Positions 30,391 to 41,152 of a stretch of 64,000 nucleotides of DNA are shown piece by piece (the stretch's first letter is position 1; each line of letters begins with the position of its first letter). A program made the translations under genes and the position numbers. Source of the DNA: Cerioporus squamosus (Eukaryota > Basidiomycota > Agaricomycetes > Polyporales > Polyporaceae); the NCBI GenBank assembly GCA_022592435.1, contig JABYQS010000133.1, positions 1 through 64,000 of the forward strand, in the 5' to 3' direction. The notes beneath the pieces are model-generated. The model saw only the letters and a program-made list of their open reading frames with translations, searched no databases and was not told the DNA's origin.

Positions 30391-32906
30391 ATGCGCAACC
30401 AATCTCGCAGTCCGCCCATGGAGGAAACTATCGAAGACTCCGGACATCTTCGCGAGCCTGTTCATAATAGTACGTTCCAGCATCCGGATACCGCGGGTGG
30501 CACACATCGTGAGTCTGCTGCTCTCTGACAGTCGATACCGATATATAATCTCTATAGTGCATCCTTCTTGCGGTCACGAGCGAACCCTTGTCGATCCCAA
30601 GACCACGCCCTGCCTGGTATGTATCCTCGTCGCGGCGGAGCGTGAGGTCACCTCCCTGAAGGCGGAGTTGGATACCGCCCACGATCGCCTAGCCACCCTC
30701 GAGAGTGAGGTGTTGCTGGAGAAGGACATTCAACGCAACACCTCGGTTGAGCTCGGTCGTGCTAAGGAACGAATGGTGAGTGTCGTCGTGTGTAGCCGCG
30801 ACTGCCATAGAAAGATCCTCTGACTCGCCGAGCTGAGTCAGGTTTCACTCGAGAACACGCTTGCGGTCTATGAGATCGATCTGGAAATTGCAGCTGACTC
30901 CCGCGAAGAGATGGTGAGGGCTCATAGTCTCAAATGCCGGTCACTCGAGGAACAGATCGTTTGGCTACGCGCTGACAAGGTACGTCTCGGTCTGCTTGAA
31001 GGGTGGGGTTTCACATCGCTCAACTCGGCCTAGGAGTATGCATTGCAACTGCTCAAGGATGCCCAAGCTGAGGGCGACCAGTTGCGTGGCGCTCTAGAGT
31101 CGGAGGGCCAGCAAATACACGCAGAGCTGGAAGAACTGAGAAGCAAAGCCAAATACCTGGAGATCGACAATGTAGGTTGCGCGCGGAATTATCGGTAGAT
31201 GCATCTCATAAGGCTCTGCAGACCGAGCTATCACGCGAGAGGGAGGCCCTTCGCGACCACTGCTCTCTCTTAGACTCTCATCTTGCCACAATGACGGCAC
31301 GATACGAGACCGCTTCCGTCGACGTGATCAACCTCCAGTTCCAGTTTGACGAGACTGCCCAGCATTTACATGATGAGATTAGGGACAAAGACGGTGAGCG
31401 ATATCATGATTCCGCTTTGTCTAATGCTTATGTTGTGCGATCTGCCGTGTAGCCGACATCAAATCTTTACTCCAGTCCCTGCATGACGAAACAGGACGCG
31501 TGCCGGTGCAATTCACACACGAACGCCTGCATCTAGATATTGGCTTCGATCCCTCCGGGAGTGTAGCCGTCTATCGCACGGACGCCGATGGCGCCTCGTT
31601 CTATGGGTCCTACGATGCTCGAGATACTTCGCTAGACCACGAGGACGTGCCCAATGTTTGCGACACAGACTCGTCCTGCGGTGCGTCCCTCGGAGTCATG
31701 TCCCCGAATACCTGCAAGACGTGCTGTAGCGGCGAACCCTACGACCCAGCGAGTGTACCTCGAGACACTCAGACCACCCAAGAAGACGCGCCGTTGAGCT
31801 CTGACAAAGACTCGGCCATCGGCTTGGTCGACTCAATGGCCGGCACCATCGCATCACCTGCACTGGTAGAGGTCGAGTATCCGAAACTGCTCGAATGCCG
31901 CCGTAAGAACGACGGCCTGTCGGGTGAGCCCGTTGACCCTCATGCTCTGACCGCTTCCCCTCCAACTTCCTCGGCCTCGTGTTCTACATCGTGCCCAAAC
32001 GCTCGCGCTGCAGCTACCGGCAGGCGATGTTCCTTCGACCTTCGAGCAGCATCTGGAGCTCATTCCTGCCAGGATATCGATGTCATGACCCCATCTTCCT
32101 GCGTTCCTGCGCTATCGACCCACAATCAGCAGTCAGTGTCCCAGTCGCCACGAGGACCACTCGGCAGCAACGATCCTGAGATATCGACCCCCGCAATTCC
32201 TGGCCTTCACTCCACTACCCCCGCGCTATATGTCGTTGACCATGACGCAGTGTCCCGCTTGTATCCTGATACCCACCTCAATTCGACGCACCCCTCACTG
32301 GTGTTCGGTTCCGCCATGCTGCGCATCTACCTGCGGATTATGATCTCCGCTTGGTGGATCGAATCGCGACACTACTTCTGCAGCTTCGCCACTCCTCCGC
32401 AATCATCGGGCGTCGTCGTCGCCTGTATATTGGGCCTGTGCATCACTGTCTCCCCGCTCACGCCCTCGCAAGTTGTGGTCTGTTGTATATCGGCAGCTGA
32501 TCCTCATAGTCTTGGACGCGTACTCTCGGTCCTCCTTGTACGTCACTTGCGACTTCCTATCTTATGTCACTAAGCTCATTCACTGTCTCCTCCTTTCCAG
32601 TGCGTACTTGACAGATCTGCCGCCATCCAACCGCAATTTCCGAGGCTCCGTACCAAGATTACGATGGCCTGGTCGGACTATGGACCAGTCATTCCCCGTG
32701 GCATCGCCCTGTTGATCCTTGTCGCATCGATGTTCTTCTTGATTGTCGCATCAAGGGGATACCAGACCTGTAGGTGCCATTCGTGGGGTCGGGCCAACGG
32801 GATCGTTCATGGCAGTTCGGGGTTCCGAGTGGGTGGGATATGCTCATGGGGAGTTCTGGATAGCTTGGGTCTCGCCATGTGCGGCGCTCCGTTGGCTGCA
32901 TCTTAG
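30391..32906 (+). CDS. Coiled-coil protein with C-terminal membrane anchor, about 714 residues
   Basis: Seven exons: 30391-30469, 30558-30775, 30842-30979, 31034-31171, 31213-31393, 31453-32537, 32601-32906; 2145 nt, phases closed. Residues about 45-255 are a nearly continuous heptad-rich coiled coil (AEREVTSLKAELDTAHDRL, ELEELRSKAKYLEIDN), encoded by short exons of which two are exactly 138 nt. A Ser/Thr/Pro-rich middle follows. Near the end, after a Trp/Asp/Tyr segment, a hydrophobic run (GIALLILVASMFFLIVAS) should anchor the protein. An exon inside the long sixth block could be mis-assigned, because another frame also looks coded near 32280-32500. The intron at 31172-31212 is only 41 bp. 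Function unknown; it may be an organising or scaffold protein at a membrane. Confidence 0.65.
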
Positions 32907-33428
32907 GCTTCAGGATAGACTTCGCGTACGAGGAACTGAGTCTTGGTCTCATTGATACAGAGTATTATCAACACTAATACATGCGGACTGGTGCAGCTTA
33001 TGTAAGGCAATGTCTTGACACACGGCGGGCATTGCCAATTTTTCCGCCGTTTGAGGCAGCCGGGAATTGTTTCCATTTCGACATTTTTTCCACGCCAGAA
33101 AATGATACCATTTCCGTGAGTGCATTCTGCGATGGAAAATGAAAACTCGTGCACGCTTTTTCCGCCAATGAGCAGCGAAGCTTCTTAGTGGTATTTCTGC
33201 GGCGGAAATGTTAATGTCATAAGCAACTCTGAAGCGCCTTGTCTGCGGTGCAAAAGGTTACCACAAATCAGGACGGAAAAGGTTTCCAGTTCCGAACCTT
33301 TTCGGCACTGGAAAATGTTTTCTGGATAATGCAACCTTAGGTGTTTTTCTGACAGGTCAAACGCGCCAGCGAGGAAACCTCTTCTGCGACTTATACGCCG
33401 TGTAAAAGGTAAACACTTCCCTTAGCAT

Positions 33429-33524
33429 GGCGATATGGTCTCTTGGGATAAGGCATACGGTTCTTGAGTGATTGATATTCGATGGTGTACTGCACTCCGG
33501 GGTTCGAGCCCCGACGTGGTGCCA
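33429..33524 (+). tRNA. tRNA-like sequence, possibly an intron-containing tRNA or a tRNA pseudogene
   Basis: The 5' GGCGATA can pair with 3' TGGTGCC in six of seven positions, with A as discriminator. The D-stem GTCT/AGGC pairs fully. The T-arm has GGGGTTCGAGCC with a perfect B-box but only three clean stem pairs. The total of 96 nt leaves room for an intron of about 20 nt. The anticodon loop would be TTCTTGA (CTT in the anticodon position), but the 3' anticodon stem does not pair well, so I assign no identity. Confidence 0.35.
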
Positions 33525-33839
33525 TGTTTATGTCGACGAATTCTATTTTTCTACGGCAGTTAGAATAGACAGAGGCCCTGACCGATGGTGCGTCTGGAGG
33601 CAATGCGGAGATGCGGGCGATGAGAGCGATGTGCGGGGCACAGCGGAGCGAGGCGAACACGGAGTGAGTATAGCACGGCAGAACGAAGTGGAAAAGAGCG
33701 CGGACTAGAGCGGAATGGACGGGCGCGGCGAGCGGTGATAAGTATGAGCGGACCAGAGCGAAGCGGACTGGACTGGAACAGAGCGAAGTAGATGGACGTG
33801 GCGCTAATCAAGGTGGATAGGCGTGAAGTGGACGAGAGT

Positions 33840-34050
33840 AGAACAGAGCGAATCGGACAGGCACTAAGTAGAGCGGGGCAGAGGAGCGCGGAGTAGAGCG
33901 AAGCGGACGGGTGCGCCGAGCGGTAAAGTAAGCGAACCAGAGCGAAGTGGACGGGAGAGTGTCGAAACAGATGGAAGCGGGCGGGCACTGAGTAGAGCGG
34001 GGCAGAGGAGCGCGGAGTAGAGCGAAGCGGACGGGTGCGGACGCGCGCGA
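33840..34050. repeat. GC-rich tandem repeat, about 125-bp period
   Basis: A block beginning AGTAGAGCGGGGCAGAGGAG at about 33866 recurs almost exactly at about 33991, including the following GCGGAGTAGAGCGAAGCGG and ACGGGTGCG. Shorter GAGCGAAG.GGA words recur from 33650 onwards. Confidence 0.75.
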
Positions 34051-34175
34051 ACTGGAACAGGTCAGAGCCAAATGGACAAACACAGGAAAGTGCGAAGTAC
34101 GGGTTCGCTCTTCGCCGCACCCTTGCTTTTCTCTCCTCCGCGCTCTTCTGCTTTGCTCTCCGTTGCACCCATCCG

Positions 34176-35450
34176 CTACGCTCTCCTCCACACTCTCAAT
34201 CGCACCCGTCTGCGCAAGGTGAATAAGCGTGGAGCGAACGGGAATGGAACTGGCATTGTTAAGGGACTCGAGCAGAGAGGTGGGGATCGAGTCATTGGCA
34301 TCGGATGTCTGAACCATATCAGTGGCATATACTTACAGGGGCGGCGATGAGTTGTGCATACCGACATTGTAGAAGCGCCTCTAAGTGACGTGATTGGATG
34401 GTCCCACCAACCGTCGGCGTTCGGGGCTACCAGCAGCATAGCCTCATGATTATTGACGTCGGGGTCAACGTCTGTGAAATCCAACTCATCCGCGAGCGTT
34501 GCCGGGTTCGGAAAGTCTGGATCCTGGTACCGTCAGAGCGCATGCAGAAGGGATAGTACTATGACTGACCGACCGAACCGCTCTCGGAGGAACCACTACT
34601 CCTCAGCTCATGAAGACCTTCCCGTGTCTCCTGCAGAGCGGCCCAAATCTCTGCCTCCATTTCCTCCATTTCCGCAAGCCGCTTCGTGAGAGAGGCGGCC
34701 GATGCCTGCGTAGGAGCCAACTGTTCGCCCAATTGGTTCAATGCTCGCTTGTTGACACTCCATTGAGACTGCAACACAGTGACATCGCGCTCGGCCTTCG
34801 TGAGCGACTTCTGCAGAGTATCAAGTCGCTCCTCACATTGACCCTTGAATGCTTCAAGATCCCTCCGCTCTTTGCGAAAAGCGTCTACTATAAACGTGAG
34901 CGACCGGAGACTGTACGCGGCACATGTACTTACTTTCGGCTTCCGCATAGGAACGTTTCACGGGTCGCAATGTCTCCTGGATGCTCTCCTGGATGTTCTT
35001 GATCTTGTCCTCCAATTGCACCATCCGCTTATCGTATACGTTCTGCAGCCCTATCAGCACTGCACAAATTTAGAAGCTAACACCCCGTACCTGCGTGCGT
35101 TTCATGTCAAGTAAGGTCCTGAACAGCGCTGCGTTCACCGACTGAGCGAGCTCCAACTTCTGCGTCTCCTGCTGCAAGACCTCTTCTTCCCGTTCCCAGA
35201 CGTCTTGGCTTGAGATACAAGGTCAAGACGGGCTGTGGTTCGCGCTCTGTGGAGGTGCTTACCGCATACGTAGGAGGTGCTCGATTGCCTTGGGGGATAA
35301 TCTATCCTTCGCGTGGATGGGATGCCCGGAACTCTCCCCATCCTCCTCCTCCAGGTTGAAGTCCTGTTCGTCGCTCCAGTGCGTAGACATCGAATCGTCG
35401 CCCGCGTTGGATGCGTCTTCTGTGATAGCGTGTTCTCCAAGTATAGACAT
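34176..35450 (-). CDS. Coiled-coil protein, about 358 residues
   Basis: Five exons on the minus strand: 35450-35263, 35208-35091, 35042-34934, 34887-34574, 34523-34176; 1077 nt, phases closed. After an acidic N-terminus (DEQDFNLEEEDGESSG) the protein is a long coiled coil (WEREEEVLQQETQKLELAQ, MVQLEDKIKNIQESIQE, LTKAERDVTVLQSQ, EMEEMEAEIWAALQETR) and ends in an acidic patch (DELDFTDVDPDVNNHEA). The start is uncertain: in-frame ATGs at 35504, 35576 and 35612 would add a hydrophobic stretch (VYCGLVCVFAFPSVTAVM) that could be a membrane anchor. The last 50 residues may be replaced by another exon, since a GTAAGT donor sits at about 34346. Not recognisably homologous to the coiled-coil gene at 30.4 kb beyond heptads. 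Confidence 0.55.
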
Positions 35451-36009
35451 CACGGCGGTGACGGAGGGGAATGCGAAAACACAGACCAAGCCACAGTAGA
35501 CCATTTGAAAGGACCTTGAGTACGTTTCACCGTTCAAGATTGGTGCAGCATGCTTGTCAAAGGCTGATGTTCGCATGCTGAAGAGAGGAGGAATGTGGCC
35601 ATCGATCTGCATGCGAGGCGCAACCAGACAGGCTCATGACTTCAGTGCGAGGGGAGGAAGCTGAGATAAGTGAACGAGAGCTGAACAGAAAACCGTGAAG
35701 TGCAGCTGCGAGCGCCGAGAACATGAGGGAAGTGCGGACCTGGTGCGGACTCAGCGCTACAAAGCTCTGCTCCGAAGTCCATCTTCACTTTGGTTTCCCA
35801 TCCTTTCAGTCTTGACCTCTCGCGCGCAACCAAAGACCTTCGTTATGCATCTTCTGCCGGTGTCGGAATATGGCTCGCAACTGTCTCAGTCGCGATCTCG
35901 CGTCCACATCCTAACATGGCACAGTAAGGAGCATCTCGCATTACGCTCGAAGTTCTAATATGGACTGACCACGCTATCATGCACCAGGACTCAACCGACA
36001 TCTCTCTTC

Positions 36010-36536
36010 ATGACCGTCGACGGCAGCGTCACGTTGACCTGTTCAGTTGATGAACAGGTTCAATACACCGATGAACCGGCTCAAGTTAGCGTATCTGAGT
36101 TGCTGCCAGACATTTGTGAGTTCCCTGTCCCTCTCGCTACACTCATATGGCTCATCCCTTCTGGCAGACGGCCTCGTCATCTGCAAGTACGATCCGTCGA
36201 CTGGTAATACACTCAACACGCAACAAGGTCTCCTCGTCTCTCGCGTGGTGGACGACACGGTGCTGTTGCGATGCGACGAGGTGAGTTATTGAATGCGGTG
36301 GAGTGGATCTGCGTCGATCTGTCTGATGATCCCGGAAGTCTCAACTCGCTGTCAACATTGTCACCTACGACAGAGTGCAGGGTGTTTGGAATGCTCGTTA
36401 CGAGATCCGCTTCGCTCACGCTGTGGATTGGTTTGACTGCGTGCGCGTGCTCAACGATGGCAAGTCCAAGCATCATCTTCGTAACATGCGCCTTCAAGTC
36501 ATGCTCGATGTCGTTCTTTACCGGACCTGGGACTGA
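36010..36536 (+). CDS. Small protein of unknown function, 138 residues
   Basis: Three exons, 36010-36115, 36168-36280, 36339-36536; 417 nt, phases closed. It reads MTVDGSVTLTCSVDEQ, then YGLVICKYDPSTGNTL, LLVSRVVDDTVLLRCDE, and VNIVTYDRVQGVWNARY. Beta-like alternation suggests a small beta-rich domain. No signal peptide or membrane helix. I do not recognise it. The introns are 52 and 58 bp with GTGAGT donors. It lies among the lineage-specific families but shares no motif with them. Confidence 0.55.
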
Positions 36537-36776
36537 ATATCGTACGTCGCCATTTCCTGATATTGTGTCCATTTTTAACCGGGTGATCCGCAGCTGTGTA
36601 GACTGAGCTGTCACATGTCAGACTTCGTGCGCTGCACCATCCGAGTCGTATCCTATCCCTCACTTCCCATCTGTGTAGTAGTATCAATGCTCTTTCTCGC
36701 CTGCAGAGTTCCTCTGTCCGTGTGCCTCATCCCATGCTTGCTCCGACTGGGCCCCGTGCGCTGCTTCTGAGCCTCG

Positions 36777-37013
36777 TTGGCCCGGCTATCGTTAGTAGAC
36801 TGCACCACACGCATTGGCCTCCCCGCGAGCCTCGGCGCAGAAGTTCTCGATATCCGCAATGCACACTCGGGCGGCCTCGATCTCGCTGGTACGTACTTCA
36901 AGCTCACCGCATCAGTTAGTGATGTCGGCTTCGGGCTGGCTGGTTTGTTCGCGAGCGAAGGCGTATTGGGCATCAACCTCCCCCGCATGCATTCAAAAAC
37001 TAGTAGATCATAA
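36777..37013 (+). CDS. Probable 3' exon of a small unidentified gene
   Basis: The frame reads CTTRIGLPASLGAEVLDIRN, then GLDLAGTYFKLTASVSDVGF and LAGLFASEGVLGINLP before TAA. Composition is protein-like, unlike the antisense frame. Upstream exons between about 36610 and 36770 probably exist (an ATG at about 36615 and a CTGCAG acceptor at about 36706), but I could not join them with confidence. Confidence 0.35.
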   Translation: MARLSLVDCTTRIGLPASLGAEVLDIRNAHSGGLDLAGTYFKLTASVSDVGFGLAGLFASEGVLGINLPRMHSKTSRS

Positions 37014-37170
37014 AGTCTGAGATATCGTTGTAGGAAAATGCTATCGTTCAGTGAGAGCTACTGGGCTTCCTCGCTCTTGCACCATGTCCTCTGCCATCCC
37101 ATTGGCCGAGGTGCGCACCCCCTCTCTACGACCGTCCTATGAATGAGTGTGTCAGACAGATGCACAGATA

Positions 37171-38249
37171 TCAACATCGGTTGCACTCACCCTGTTTCCG
37201 ACAAAGTTTGGCGTACCAGCCTGCCTCGAGCCAAGTCGGATGCTCCTTCGTGGTAGTCAGCGCGAGCCTTCGCCCGTCCTCACGCTGATGCCCCTTGAAC
37301 ACGAACTTCCATTCCAGAGTACCCTCGGAACTCGTGGTCCAAAGCCACATCTGAGGTTTGTGAGGAGTCCGGTGCAGGAACAGGTCGCCCACCCGAAGCT
37401 CCGGACGGCAGGTGAGGTCCAATGGATGCTGTATGGGAGCGTCGGACTGGGTCTCCCACCAGTGGGTCATAACCGGGACTTCCTTGCCGTTCTCCATGAC
37501 CGTCCCCGACACGTGGCCCTGTCGTTCCAACGAAAGTATGAACTACGCACATACTCAAGAGTCAGCTGGCATAGCATGGATGCAAGACGACACGTACATC
37601 ACGTTGTGTGGAAAAGGTGCGGGCAAGTGTTACTTGCGGGACACCCGGACTTGATGATCGGCTCGACAGTGGCGTGAGTGGGGATGGCGAACGAGATGGC
37701 GCAGAGTCGTCAAGGATCAAACGTGAAGAACCAGCGACCGGAGCAGGGCTCGGCGGGTGGATCGGCGGCGGCGGGGCACGATCTGCAGCGGCAGAGTGAA
37801 GAGGAACGACAGGGATGGGTTCAACTCGAAGAACTCGATGACGAGGAAACAGACCGCGGCCTGCCGCGGCTTCCGACATCGTGCGCCCTCCGTCTGATGA
37901 CCGATTCACATCGAGCTGGCTTGATCTATTGCCTGTATCATTGGCGATGAGTTGTGGGCTGCGAAGGCCATGAGGACAGCGGACTAGACACTGAAGACTG
38001 TGCGGACTTACTTGCGCTGCCCATGAGCATCGTTGGCACCGCATTATGACGCAATTGCCTTGAAGGTGCTGGGAAGACAAGATGCGTGGCTTGCGACGGC
38101 TGCACAACGGCCTCCGCGATATAAGTGGCCGTTGCGGTGTAGGTACGATGCACTGAATGGGGAACGCGGACTCGATGGTGACGGAATTTGGCCCATATCA
38201 ATATCAGTACCAGTATACAAGCTACCGCTGCCGGAGCGTCAGAATGCAT
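37171..38249 (-). CDS. Membrane-anchored RED-domain protein, copy 3
   Basis: Minus strand, start ATG at 38249-38247. An N-terminal anchor (AAVACILVLILIWAKF, residues 7-22) is followed by basic residues, a Ser/Pro-rich disordered middle (RSPSPLTPLSSRSSSPGV), and a C-terminal RED domain: MTHWWE, ELRVGDLFLHRTP, QMWLWTT, HQREDGRRLALT, HPTWLEAGWYAK. The last coding exon starts after an acceptor at about 37533. The middle exon runs from about 37612 to 38075, and one splice, near 38030-38075, is unresolved: two donor/acceptor pairs keep frame. Layout (anchor, disordered linker, RED domain) matches copies 1 and 2, though this copy has no WD40-TM neighbour within 6 kb. Confidence 0.6.
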
Positions 38250-38632
38250 GGTCGCCGCGAACTGAAGGAAACTTAGGAGTGGCGGCTGGTCGTGGCTGTA
38301 AGCTAGGAGCGAGCAGTGCCAACACGGAGAGTACTGAGTATACCACTGCAAGCGCTTTCTATGTCCTATGTCGTCCTGCAAGTGCTTTCGGATCTTCAGA
38401 GATCAGATCTTGGGCGCGGTCCGATTGCCGTCGACGTCTACGCGGGAGGAGGAGGATGAAGGCCAGAAGACAAAGGAGTTTCGGAACGCCCACTGCCGTC
38501 GGCGGCGCTTAGGCTGCAGCTACGTGCTGGCTGGTGTCCGACGCAGGTGGTTAATATGCAGTCTGACAGCGTAGATGAATCTGGAGACCTATTCTATCGT
38601 ACATTCGCAACGCTACATATACCGCATACTCC

Positions 38633-39475
38633 CTACGTAAACGCAAGTTGATAGTGATGGCCGTCGGGAAGGGAAGGGGGGGTGTGGGGAGGACGACGAG
38701 GTACGGTAAACTCGACGCTCTTGGTCTTGATCTGGCCCTGCGCCGGCATGTGGATATAGCACTTCTCCCCATCCCGGAGAATGTACTTCTCCGCCGTGAT
38801 GGTAAGGCCAGGGAGGGAGGGACCGAACGTGGTCTCCAGGGAGAAGACACGGTTGTAGCCCACCCCTTCGGCCCAGTCGGGGTCGGGGCAGTGCCACACT
38901 GTAGTGCCGGGCGGCGTGAGAATGGCCTTCTGGTTGCGCGTATTGATGAACTCCAGGCACCATTCACGTGCGATCGACGACCCGGGGAACAGTCGGAGGC
39001 TGTACTTTGTACCTGGAATTCGCTGAACCTTGTATAGTCTTGCATCCCTGGGTCGCTCCTGTGCCGACATATCAGCGCTATCATCCACCGCACTGCTGAA
39101 CAATCCACTAATATTGAGCTTACCCCGGTGATGTGATCTGCAGGGAGCGATAGAACGGCTTCGATCTTGCGCATCATCTCTCTCTCGTCGCCTCCGGATG
39201 CCTTGAGGAAGCGACCGTGCATCTTGGCTATATACTTCTCCAGCTCCTCGTAGGTCGCATTCTCGCGCAGGTTGGCAGCAGCGAACCCGAGGGTGTAGAT
39301 TTCGAAGCGGTTCCGTGGTGTATAGTTCGCGCTTTTGAAGCGCTGCTCGCAGTGACGGAGCAACGCATCGGCGAACGTCTCCGCCGCTTCCATCTTGTTG
39401 ACTATAAAATGCGCATTGATTAGATCCAGTGGCGGTGGGTAGGGAGCCTAGCGACATACCTTCGGGCTGCGACAT
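38633..39475 (-). CDS. Family B protein, copy 1 (239 residues, function unknown)
   Basis: Three exons on the minus strand, 39475-39460, 39401-39124, 39058-38633; 720 nt, phases closed. The N-terminal half is helical (FADALLRHCEQRF, then NRFEIYTLGF, LSLPADHITG). The C-terminal half looks beta-rich and carries YSLRLFPGSSIAREWCLEF, CPDPDW, YILRDGEKCYI and VEFTVPRRP. Copy 2 at 41.2 kb shares these landmarks in the same order (IYTLG, RLFPG, ARE.CL.F, LRDG, FTVP), so this is one family present as an inverted pair. No signal peptide or membrane helix. I do not recognise the family. The start codon lies inside a duplicated 18-bp segment (see findings). Confidence 0.65.
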   Translation of the reverse strand: MSQPEGMSLGSLPTATGSNQCAFYSQQDGSGGDVRRCVAPSLRAALQKRELYTTEPLRNLHPRVRCCQPARECDLRGAGEVYSQDARSLPQGIRRRRERDDAQDRSRSIAPCRSHHRGKLNISGLFSSAVDDSADMSAQERPRDARLYKVQRIPGTKYSLRLFPGSSIAREWCLEFINTRNQKAILTPPGTTVWHCPDPDWAEGVGYNRVFSLETTFGPSLPGLTITAEKYILRDGEKCYIHMPAQGQIKTKSVEFTVPRRPPHTPPSLPDGHHYQLAFT

Positions 39476-39486
39476 ACCTTCGGGCT
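39451..39486. repeat. 18-bp tandem duplication covering a start codon, exon 1 and 5' splice site
   Basis: GCGACATACCTTCGGGCT occurs at 39451-39468 and again, unchanged, at 39469-39486. On the minus strand each copy contains the first coding exon of family B copy 1 and the donor GTATGT. Confidence 0.9.
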
Positions 39487-39844
39487 GCGACAGTTGGACT
39501 CGAAGGGAGCCGGACTCGTTGAGCTGGTGAAAGGCAAGCTTATATCTCCCTTATCTATTCGACAGTACGGATGTTCCCACTTACCGGGACCGGTACCACG
39601 CCGTCAATCCCACAGCTGCACAGGAGCCTTATGGACTACTCTATGGGTTTCTCATGCGAACGACGGCGAAGCGAGATAGCTGCATCACCGGACTGCTCCT
39701 TTACTGTGGCCGACCCCACCGTGACCTCTATTGAATCTCAGTCAGCAACTAAGGGAAGTCGCGAAGTATGCTGCGGAGCTGGCCAATCCTGGAACTATCA
39801 ATAAGTCTGACAAGTATATAGCCGCGACAACGACGCGGTGCCGT

Positions 39845-40672
39845 ATGAAGCCAGGAATCGGCGTCGACGTCGACCCTGCCCACAACTTCACTCAGCCTAC
39901 TGGTGAGTACGTACCGCTCGTCTGCGCCTTCGCCAAGGTCCCGCTGACCTAATGCTTATATAGGGCGGCAAAATGCCTTACAATCTGCGGTACGCTTGAC
40001 TTCAAAGAATCCAGGTGATTGCGATGATATCGCTTGACTGACGCGAACTCCAGGGGCGCTCCCATGCGCGTCGTGCCTCGCCATGGCTGGCTTGTGGGCT
40101 CCTCCGCCAGCCTCCATCGCAAGCAACGCATGGCAGACATCTACTTTGACGACATATGGGACGAAGATATGAACGAGCCCGGAGACCGTCTGCGCATCGC
40201 AACGCAGGCTGCGGTCTGGGGCATGTCGTTTGTCAACGTCGAGACAACCACTACCGCAGGGTCTGTCCTTGACCAGGAGTGGGCGGTCGATGCCGGGAAT
40301 ATCTTTTCCATCACCGTCACAGATCACGGTCAGCAGCATCTACACCGCCCCGATGTCCCCTTCGTGGTGACAGCCATCCAGCCACCTCATCTGGGTGCCT
40401 ACTGGATTGGCGACGTCCTCGTTCCTGGATGGCGCCTTCCATGGCACCATCTCTGTCACGTGCGGCGGACGCCGTTGAAGAAGAGTGTTCCTCCTCCCCC
40501 ACTGCACTACCATCAGCATGTCCGCCGAAAGGACAAGCAGCTCGAAGTGCCCGATATCATGCCCGGAGGGAAGCACTGGACCTTTGGCCACCTGCGCTAC
40601 GGGACACAGGTCCAGAACTATCGACGGGCCATGGGGCGCAAGCCAGGTGGAGTCCCCTCGGACAGTGAGTAG
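39845..40672 (+). CDS. Protein of unknown function, about 236 residues
   Basis: Three exons, 39845-39910, 39964-39989, 40054-40672; 711 nt, phases closed. It reads MKPGIGVDVDPAHNF, then GAPMRVVPRHGWLVGSS, MADIYFDDIWDEDM, WAVDAGNIFSITVTDHG and VPFVVTAIQPPHLGAYW. The C-terminus is basic (HVRRKDKQ, NYRRAMGRKPGG). No anchor, signal peptide or known motif. Upstream sequence in the same frame (LREVAKYAAELANPG) looks coding, so the true start may be further 5' behind another intron. It sits between the two inverted family B copies. Confidence 0.5.
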
Positions 40673-41052
40673 GACTCCGACTCCTAGGAGGATCTGTTCC
40701 GGTCATGGCCGCTGTATCCTTCGCTTGCATGTACATAAGTCGTGTAATGCCCTTGTCCATCGCTCTGAATTCTGCTCCCTCTATTCCGTCGTATAAGTAA
40801 ATCTGTATCCGAGGTCGTTGATTTCCGATGATGAAGTAATTGAAACTGTTACTTGGATTGCTCAAGCTACATAACGGGTATATTCGGGCCGCCCACCTAG
40901 TGCCAAGGATAGTGCGCAACCAATCGCAGTGCTGTGACATATCACACATGTCGGCCTGCGTGACCAAGGGCGTCTGAGCTGGTTACATCAGACGGCTTAA
41001 GCTTGGTTCGAACTTCCCCCACAACCTCTACCATCCCCGTCTCACTGTCTTA

Positions 41053-41075
41053 CCCCCCCCCCCCCCCCCCCCCCC
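41053..41075 (+). repeat. Poly(C) tract, 23 bp
   Basis: An uninterrupted run of 23 C residues lies about 80 bp upstream of family B copy 2. A run of eight T follows at about 41109. Confidence 0.95.
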
Positions 41076-41152
41076 TCCATCCATGACATCTCGGCGTGAA
41101 TTTGTGCTCAAGGTACATTTTTTTTGCCATGCTGTCCGCTATCTCCACTAAT

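Larger units (their letters stand above)
32907..34175. other. Intergenic region with AAAATG/GGAAA-rich sequence, tRNA-like sequence and GC-rich repeats
   Basis: From about 33000 to 33400 the sequence is poor in GC and rich in GGAAAATG, TTTCCG and TTTTTCC words. It has no protein frame and may be an old element. A tRNA-like sequence and a GC-rich repeat follow and are listed separately. Arg/Pro/Ser-rich minus-strand frames across 33.5-34.2 kb come from the repeat and are not genes. Confidence 0.5.

Noticed and set aside
33560..34317. Minus-strand Arg/Ser/Pro-rich frames of up to about 200 codons
   Set aside because: They are produced by the GC-rich repeats. Composition is repetitive and no splice or start context fits.
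34176..35612. N-terminal anchor on the minus-strand coiled-coil protein
   Set aside because: A hydrophobic stretch appears if an upstream ATG is used, but the ATG at 35450 gives a normal soluble start. I kept the shorter form and only note the alternative.
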